Source of the DNA: Maritimibacter fusiformis
Lineage (GTDB): Bacteria; Pseudomonadota; Alphaproteobacteria; Rhodobacterales; Rhodobacteraceae
Length of the DNA: 64,000 nucleotides
NCBI RefSeq assembly: GCF_008086115.1
Contig: NZ_VSIY01000017.1
Location: forward strand, 34,458 to 98,457
Direction of reading: 5' to 3'
Shown here: piece after piece, positions 60,026 through 64,000 of the stretch
Layout of the letters: each line of letters begins with the position of its first letter
Numbering within the stretch: position 1 is the stretch's first letter
Made by a program: the position numbers and the translations under genes
Notes under the pieces: generated by a model
Databases searched by the model: none
Told to the model about the DNA's origin: nothing
Seen by the model: the letters and a program-made list of their open reading frames with translations, nothing else

Positions 60026-61213
60026 ATCAGGCTTGGGAAAGGACGCGCATCCGACGCCGGTTGGGGCTATCTTGCCGCCATGCCCGCCGCCGCGACCATT
60101 GACCTGTCCGCCATCCCCGAGGCGCAGCGTGAAGCTGTCGCGGCGGTGCTGCGCGAGCGGGATGTGCTGAAGGAAGCCAACAAGCGTCTCGAGCATCTGG
60201 TCGCCGAGCTCAACCACGCGGTTCACGGCAAACGCTCCGAGAAGCTCAGCGAGGATGACCGGCAGCTGACCTTCGAGGACCTTGAGGTCGCGATCGCCGA
60301 GACCGAGGAGAAGCAGGACGCGCAGGCACCTTCCGAACGCCGACGCCGGCGTGCGGCCCGGCGCAACCGGGGCAACCTGCCCGAGGACCTGCCGCGCATC
60401 GAGCGCGTGATCGAGCCGGAAAGCCTGCTGTGTCCCTGTGGCTGCGGGCAGATGCACAAGATCGGTGAGGATCGCACCGAGCGGCTGGACATCGTGCCCG
60501 CTCAGCTGCGGGTCATCGTCACGGTTCGCCCCAAGTATGCCTGTCGCGCCTGCACCGATGGCGTGACCCAGGCGCCGGCGCCGGCGCATCTCATCGCGGG
60601 CGGCCTGCCGACCGAGGGTGCCATCGCGCATGTGCTGGTCAGCAAATACGCCGACCACCTTCCCTTATATCGGCAGAGCCAAATCCTTGCCCGCTCCGGG
60701 ATGGACATCCATCGCGGGACACTGGCCGACTGGGTCGGCACCGCCGCGTTCCATCTCGGCCCCGTGGTCGACCGGCTGGCCGAGCATCTGAAGGCGTCCA
60801 CCAAGCTCTTCATGGACGAGACCACCGCCCCGGTGCTGGATCCGGGGCGCGGCAGGACCAAGACTGGATATCTTTGGGCACTGGCTCGTGATGACCGGGG
60901 CTGGGGCGGGGATGACCCTCCGGGCGTGGTCTTCTTCTACGCTCCCGGCCGTGCCGGGGAAAACGCGGAGAATATCCTGCGCGGCTTTGACGGGATCCTG
61001 CAACTCGACGGCTACCAGGGCTACAACCGCCTGACGCGTTCCACCCGAAAGGGCGGCGATCCGATCCGCGTGGCGCATTGCTGGGCCCATGCGCGGCGCA
61101 AGCTGAAGGAGGTGTTCGACCGCGACGGGTCGGAGATCGCCGCCGAAGGGCTGCGCCGGATCGCCGAGATCTACAAGATCGAGGCCGACATCCGCGGCGC
61201 GGCTCCGCGACAG

Positions 61214-62531
61214 GAGACTGTGCGTAATTTTGTGCCCTGGCGCATTTTGTTACGCCATTGGGAAGCGGTCTTCGAACATGATGGCGAGCTGGCTTTTCAC
61301 CGCGTGCCATTCGCGCACCGAACGCTTCCACTCGGTTGAGGTAGCATTGAGCGTGAGATAAATCAATTTCGCGGCCGCCTCATCACTTGGGAAGTGGCCG
61401 CGGGTTCGAACTGCGCGCCGGATTTTCGAGTTCAGCGCCTCGATGGCATTGGTCGTGTAGATCAGTCGACGCACCGCAGGAGGATAGTCGAGGAACGGGA
61501 CCACCTCGTCCCAGGCCCGGCGCCAGCTCGGTGCGATGGCCGGATAGCGGGCGGCCAGGTCGCTGCCCTCGAACTCGGCCAGCGCGGCCTCTGCCGCCTT
61601 GGCGTCCACGGCGGTGTAGACCGCCTTCAGGGCCGTCGCCACGGCCTTGCGGTCCTTGTAGCTGGCGAAGCTCATGGAATGGCGCAGGAGGTGGACGATG
61701 CACGTCTGGACCTGGGTTTGCGGGAAGGCCGCCTCGATGGCCTGGGGAAAGCCCTTGAGGCCGTCGACCACGGCGATGAGGATGTCCTGGACGCCCCTGT
61801 TGCGCAAATCGTTCAGCACCTTGGCCCAGAACTTGGCCCCCTCATTGGCCTGAAACCAAAGGCCCAGAACGTCACGGGTGCCGTCTGGAAGTATCGCCAG
61901 CGCGACGAAGACCGCCTTGTTGCTGACCGCGCCATCGCTGCGGATATTGACCCGGATCGCGTCCATGAACACTACCGGATAGCAGGGCTCCAGCGGGCGG
62001 TTCTGCCAGGCGGTGACCTCGTCCATGACGGCCTCGGTGATCGCCGAGATCAGGCTGGGAGAGGCCTCGAAGCCGTAGATCTCCTCGATATGCCCCTGGA
62101 TTTCCCGGGTCGTCATACCGCGGGCATACATGCTGATGATCTTGCGTTCGAACTCCGGAAAGCGCCGCTGATACTTGGCGATCAGCAGCGGATCGAAGGT
62201 GCCGTTGCGATCACGCGGAATGTCCAGGACGACCTTGCCGGTGTCGGTCGTTACCGTTTTGCGGCTGCTGCCATTGCGCCGGTTGGGTGGCCGGTTCTGG
62301 CCCTCAGGCGCTTCTTCGGCACGTTCTTCGCCAAGATGTTCCTCCATCTCGGTCGTCAGCGCGCGTTCCGCCAGCGCCTTCGTCAGTTCGGACAGAATAC
62401 CTTCTTTGCCGAAAAGGTCGCCAGCCGACCGGCCTTCCATCAAACGGTCCAACAGGTCTTTGTCGATGCTCATACGTGGGTCTCCTTTCAGAGCAATTAT
62501 CACGCCAGAGCACAAAATTCAGGATAGTCCC
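61214..62531 (-). mobile_element. IS256-family element inserted in IS66 tnpC
   Basis: A 1318-bp element. Its ends are imperfect inverted repeats: GAGACTGTGCGTAATTTTGT at the left and GGGACTATCCTGAATTTTGT read inward from the right, both continuing GC-CTGGCG-like. The 8-bp target duplication CGCGACAG stands at 61206-61213 and 62532-62539. It holds one intact transposase gene on the minus strand. Exact ends and duplication suggest a recent insertion. Confidence 0.93.
61250..62473 (-). CDS. IS256/Mutator-type transposase
   Basis: A 407-residue DDE transposase. Landmarks: GRSAGDLFGKEGILSELTKALAERAL at the start, YPVVFMDAIRVNIR with the first catalytic Asp, DILIAVVDGLKGFPQAIEAAFP with the second, and YTTNAIEALNSKIRRAVRTRGHFPSDEAA with the catalytic Glu. 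The ATG at 62473 has GAAAGGAG upstream; a longer frame to 62515 begins near the terminal repeat. Intact and probably active. Confidence 0.95.
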   Translation of the reverse strand: MSIDKDLLDRLMEGRSAGDLFGKEGILSELTKALAERALTTEMEEHLGEERAEEAPEGQNRPPNRRNGSSRKTVTTDTGKVVLDIPRDRNGTFDPLLIAKYQRRFPEFERKIISMYARGMTTREIQGHIEEIYGFEASPSLISAITEAVMDEVTAWQNRPLEPCYPVVFMDAIRVNIRSDGAVSNKAVFVALAILPDGTRDVLGLWFQANEGAKFWAKVLNDLRNRGVQDILIAVVDGLKGFPQAIEAAFPQTQVQTCIVHLLRHSMSFASYKDRKAVATALKAVYTAVDAKAAEAALAEFEGSDLAARYPAIAPSWRRAWDEVVPFLDYPPAVRRLIYTTNAIEALNSKIRRAVRTRGHFPSDEAAAKLIYLTLNATSTEWKRSVREWHAVKSQLAIMFEDRFPMA

Positions 62532-63012
62532 CGCGACAGCGGCTCTCGGCCCGCCAAGCGCGCACCGCACCACTCGTCGCGGCGTTCGGGGAATGGCTGC
62601 AGGCGCAGCGCCTACGCATCTCCGCCAGGTCGCGCCTCGGCGAAAAGCTGGCCTATATCCATCGCCATTGGGAGGGATTGCAAACCTTCCTGCAGGACGG
62701 GCGGGTCGAAATCGACTCGAATAGCATCGAGAACCTGATCAGGCCGATCGCTCTGAACAGGAAGAACGCATTGTTCGCCGGACATGACGAAGGCGGGCGG
62801 GCCTGGGGCCGCATCGCATCGCTCATCGAAACCGCGAAGATCAATAACGTCGAGCCCTTCACCTACCTCAAGACGACCCTTGAGGCCATCGCCGCCGGCC
62901 ATCCTCAAAGCCGCATCGACGATCTCCTGCCGTGGAACTTCACGCCGTCAAGCTGATCCCGAGTGGGCCGCAGACGACGCTTACGATCATATTCATACAC
63001 TAGGAGAAGCTA

Positions 63013-63459
63013 TTGAACCTTCATCGCGCCATTGAAATCGCTGCGGAAGCCCATCGGGGACAAACCGACAAGGCCGGCGCGCCGTATCTGCTACATCCGC
63101 TCCGGGTGATGATGTCATTAGAGACCGACGACGAACGGATCGTTGGCGTCCTGCATGACGTGGTCGAAGACGGCCCTGGCTGGACATTCAAGCGCCTTGA
63201 GGAAGAAGGGTTCTCGCCGACTGTGCTCGACGCTTTACGCCTTGTCACGAAGAGGCCCGAGGATGAAGGCGACAGCGAGGCCGTCTACGTGGCCTTCGTC
63301 CGACGCGCCAAGGGCAACAAGATCGCGCGCCGGGTCAAAACGGCAGACATCCTCGACAATCTGAACGCGTCGCGACTGTCGGCACTGACCGAAAAGGACA
63401 TGCGCCGCATGAACCGCTATCTGGCTGCTCTGCGAGAGCTGCGGGACGCGGAAACCTGA
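63013..63459 (+). CDS. HD-domain hydrolase, RelA/SpoT-MESH1 type
   Basis: A 148-residue protein with the (p)ppGpp-hydrolase-like HD pattern: AEAHRGQTDKAGAPYLLHPLRV (His14, His28), VGVLHDVVEDGP (His48-Asp49) and a later VKTADILDNL (Asp). No synthetase domain is present, as in small alarmone hydrolases and related nucleotide phosphohydrolases. The start is TTG at 63013 with TAGGAGAAGC 4-8 bases before. The IS66 element ends 28 bases upstream; without it, the gene would lie about 60 bases behind the SNF2 gene on the same strand, so it may belong to that operon. Confidence 0.85.
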   Translation: MNLHRAIEIAAEAHRGQTDKAGAPYLLHPLRVMMSLETDDERIVGVLHDVVEDGPGWTFKRLEEEGFSPTVLDALRLVTKRPEDEGDSEAVYVAFVRRAKGNKIARRVKTADILDNLNASRLSALTEKDMRRMNRYLAALRELRDAET

Positions 63460-63575
63460 AGGGAAAAAATCCGGAGATCACTGGCGCGCGCCCAGCACAT
63501 CGAAGAAATCTTCAGCCAGCAGCTCATCATGCCTTTCGGGCATCGAATTTGCCGGGAGTGGGCAAAACTTGGTGG

Positions 63576-64000
63576 TTAAGCGGCCCGCTTTGAGACGCCT
63601 AGCCTTCTGTCAAGGACAGCGGCCCGAGTGACGGCAACCCGTTGCGCGCCCCGCGGTGACCATCTCATGCGCCGCCGCTTGCCCATGCGGGTGTTGCCGA
63701 TGTCATCAACACAGCCTTCTGCCCGGGACGACGAAACTGCGAGGCCATTCCGGTGTCGATGGCCGTAGTCTACGAGCGCGTCGAAGTTGTTCGCAAGGTA
63801 GGAATAGAGGTCCTGGCACCGGGCTTTGACCCGCTTGGCCGCTTCTCGTAATTCTCGGGTTTCGGCGTGCAGACGATCGCAATCGATCTGAAGAACCTTG
63901 AGGATTGTCGCGGCGGTCATCACTTTGCCGTGCCAAAGGTGCCAACGCAGTGTATCAGCAGGTCGCTCGAAGAGTAGCGGCAACCCTGAAAAGCCCTTCG
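63576..64000 (-). CDS. Transposase C-terminal part, running off the right edge
   Basis: A minus-strand frame enters from the window edge and ends at 63576, giving about 141 residues: GLPLLFERPADTLRWHLWHGK, LYSYLANNFDALVDYGHRHRNGL and SSSRAEGCVDDIGNTRMGKRRRMRWSPRGAQ. The last motif is the typical end of a group of DDE-type transposases often annotated with the ISKra4 type; I do not assign the family firmly. The start is not in the window. The 63460-63575 stretch before it shows no gene. Confidence 0.7.
   Translation of the reverse strand, partial: KGFSGLPLLFERPADTLRWHLWHGKVMTAATILKVLQIDCDRLHAETRELREAAKRVKARCQDLYSYLANNFDALVDYGHRHRNGLAVSSSRAEGCVDDIGNTRMGKRRRMRWSPRGAQRVAVTRAAVLDRRLGVSKRAA

Larger units (their letters stand above)
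60080..62956 (+). pseudogene. tnpC: IS66 transposase TnpC, split by an IS256 insertion
   Basis: Two pieces, 60080-61213 and 62540-62956, join in frame after removal of the IS256 element plus one 8-bp duplication, giving a 516-residue transposase of normal length. The first piece has the zinc-binding CPCGCGQMHKIGED and the DDE core (KLFMDETTAPVLDPG, LDGYQGYN); the second has VEIDSNSIENLIRPIALNRKNALFAGHDEGG with the catalytic glutamate region. The frame now running into the IS (to 61339) would make a 419-residue protein without its C-terminal catalytic end. Confidence 0.93.
59178..62984. mobile_element. IS66-family element, carrying a nested IS256 element
   Basis: The ends are imperfect inverted repeats starting GTAAGCG (59178 onward, and its complement ending at 62984). 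They are flanked by the 8-bp target duplication GATCATAT (59170-59177 and 62985-62992). Inside are tnpA, tnpB and tnpC in the usual order. tnpC is interrupted by the IS256 element at 61214-62531, so this copy cannot move by itself. Confidence 0.92.

Noticed and set aside
61394..62527. 377-residue plus-strand frame across the IS256 transposase
   Set aside because: Antisense of an intact transposase with catalytic DDE motifs; no independent support.
43063..63459. Reading the large cargo block as DISARM
   Set aside because: DISARM has drmA/drmB with DUF1998, a PLD drmC and a methylase; here there is no DUF1998 protein and no methyltransferase, and the PLD-fold protein is HKN-type.
43063..63459. 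Reading the large cargo block as the Dpd (7-deazaguanine DNA) system
   Set aside because: Dpd also has PLD and SNF2-type members, but no DpdA-type tRNA-guanine transglycosylase or queuosine-type genes are present.
1..64000. CRISPR array
   Set aside because: No series of near-identical 25-40 base repeats with regular spacers was seen; the repeats at 18520-18860 are too short and irregular.

Overview
The window looks like part of a conjugative element (plasmid or integrative element; no repABC set, integrase or att site is visible) from an alphaproteobacterium, most likely a Rhodobacterales. The evidence is the high GC content, Shine-Dalgarno-led and ATGA-overlapped genes, and the module types: a toprim C-terminus followed by a DUF2493 gene, a P-type VirB/VirD4 transfer system and a MOB-type relaxase. 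No rRNA or tRNA was found.

Layout. 1-1.8 kb: element backbone (toprim C-terminus, DUF2493/SLOG-like protein, WGR protein). 1.97-15.4 kb: a complete BREX type 3 defence operon, WYL regulator-brxF-brxC-pglX-brxHII-pglZ-brxA, with every junction overlapped or tightly spaced except brxC/pglX (35 bp). 15.4-18.4 kb, minus strand: a Fic protein with a palindromic leader, a small protein, and a ParA/VirC1-like plus ribbon-helix-helix (VirC2-like) pair. 18.5-23.9 kb, plus strand: an inverted-repeat-rich intergenic segment that is the best oriT candidate, then mobC-like, relaxase and virD4 genes. 24-27.5 kb: a cargo module of DUF6932-like nucleotidyltransferase, XRE-ImmA/IrrE regulator/protease, beta-family protein and a convergent sce7726-type nuclease. 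27.7-39 kb, minus strand: the mating-pore operon virB1-B2-B3-B4-lipoprotein-transglycosylase-B5-B8-B9-B10-B11-orf-B6. 39.2-42.7 kb: small secreted protein, second Fic, TrbM-like protein and an HTH protein. A near-identical 30-bp element lies upstream of both the virB operon and the TrbM-like gene, suggesting common control.

43-63.5 kb is the most unusual part. It is a co-directional series: tandem AAA+ ATPase, WYL regulator, a tyrosine-phosphatase/ADP-ribosylglycohydrolase fusion, an AddB-like protein without a P-loop but with a PD-(D/E)XK nuclease, an AddA-like UvrD helicase-nuclease, an unknown 403-residue protein, a Tdp1-like (HKN motif) phosphodiesterase, a SNF2 helicase, and an HD hydrolase. 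I know of no described defence system with this composition and regard it as the candidate undescribed system. The last five of the helicase/nuclease genes are joined by overlaps or 1-bp gaps. Between the SNF2 gene and the HD gene sits an IS66 element whose tnpC is itself split by an IS256-family element; both insertions keep exact 8-bp target duplications. Without the IS elements the HD gene would lie about 60 bp behind the SNF2 gene. The window ends inside a further transposase gene.

How it fits together: transfer genes (VirC-like pair, oriT, relaxase, VirD4, VirB pore) carry the element. The junctions between transfer modules hold three separate defence or defence-like cargo blocks, two of which include a WYL-domain regulator and one an XRE-ImmA regulator.
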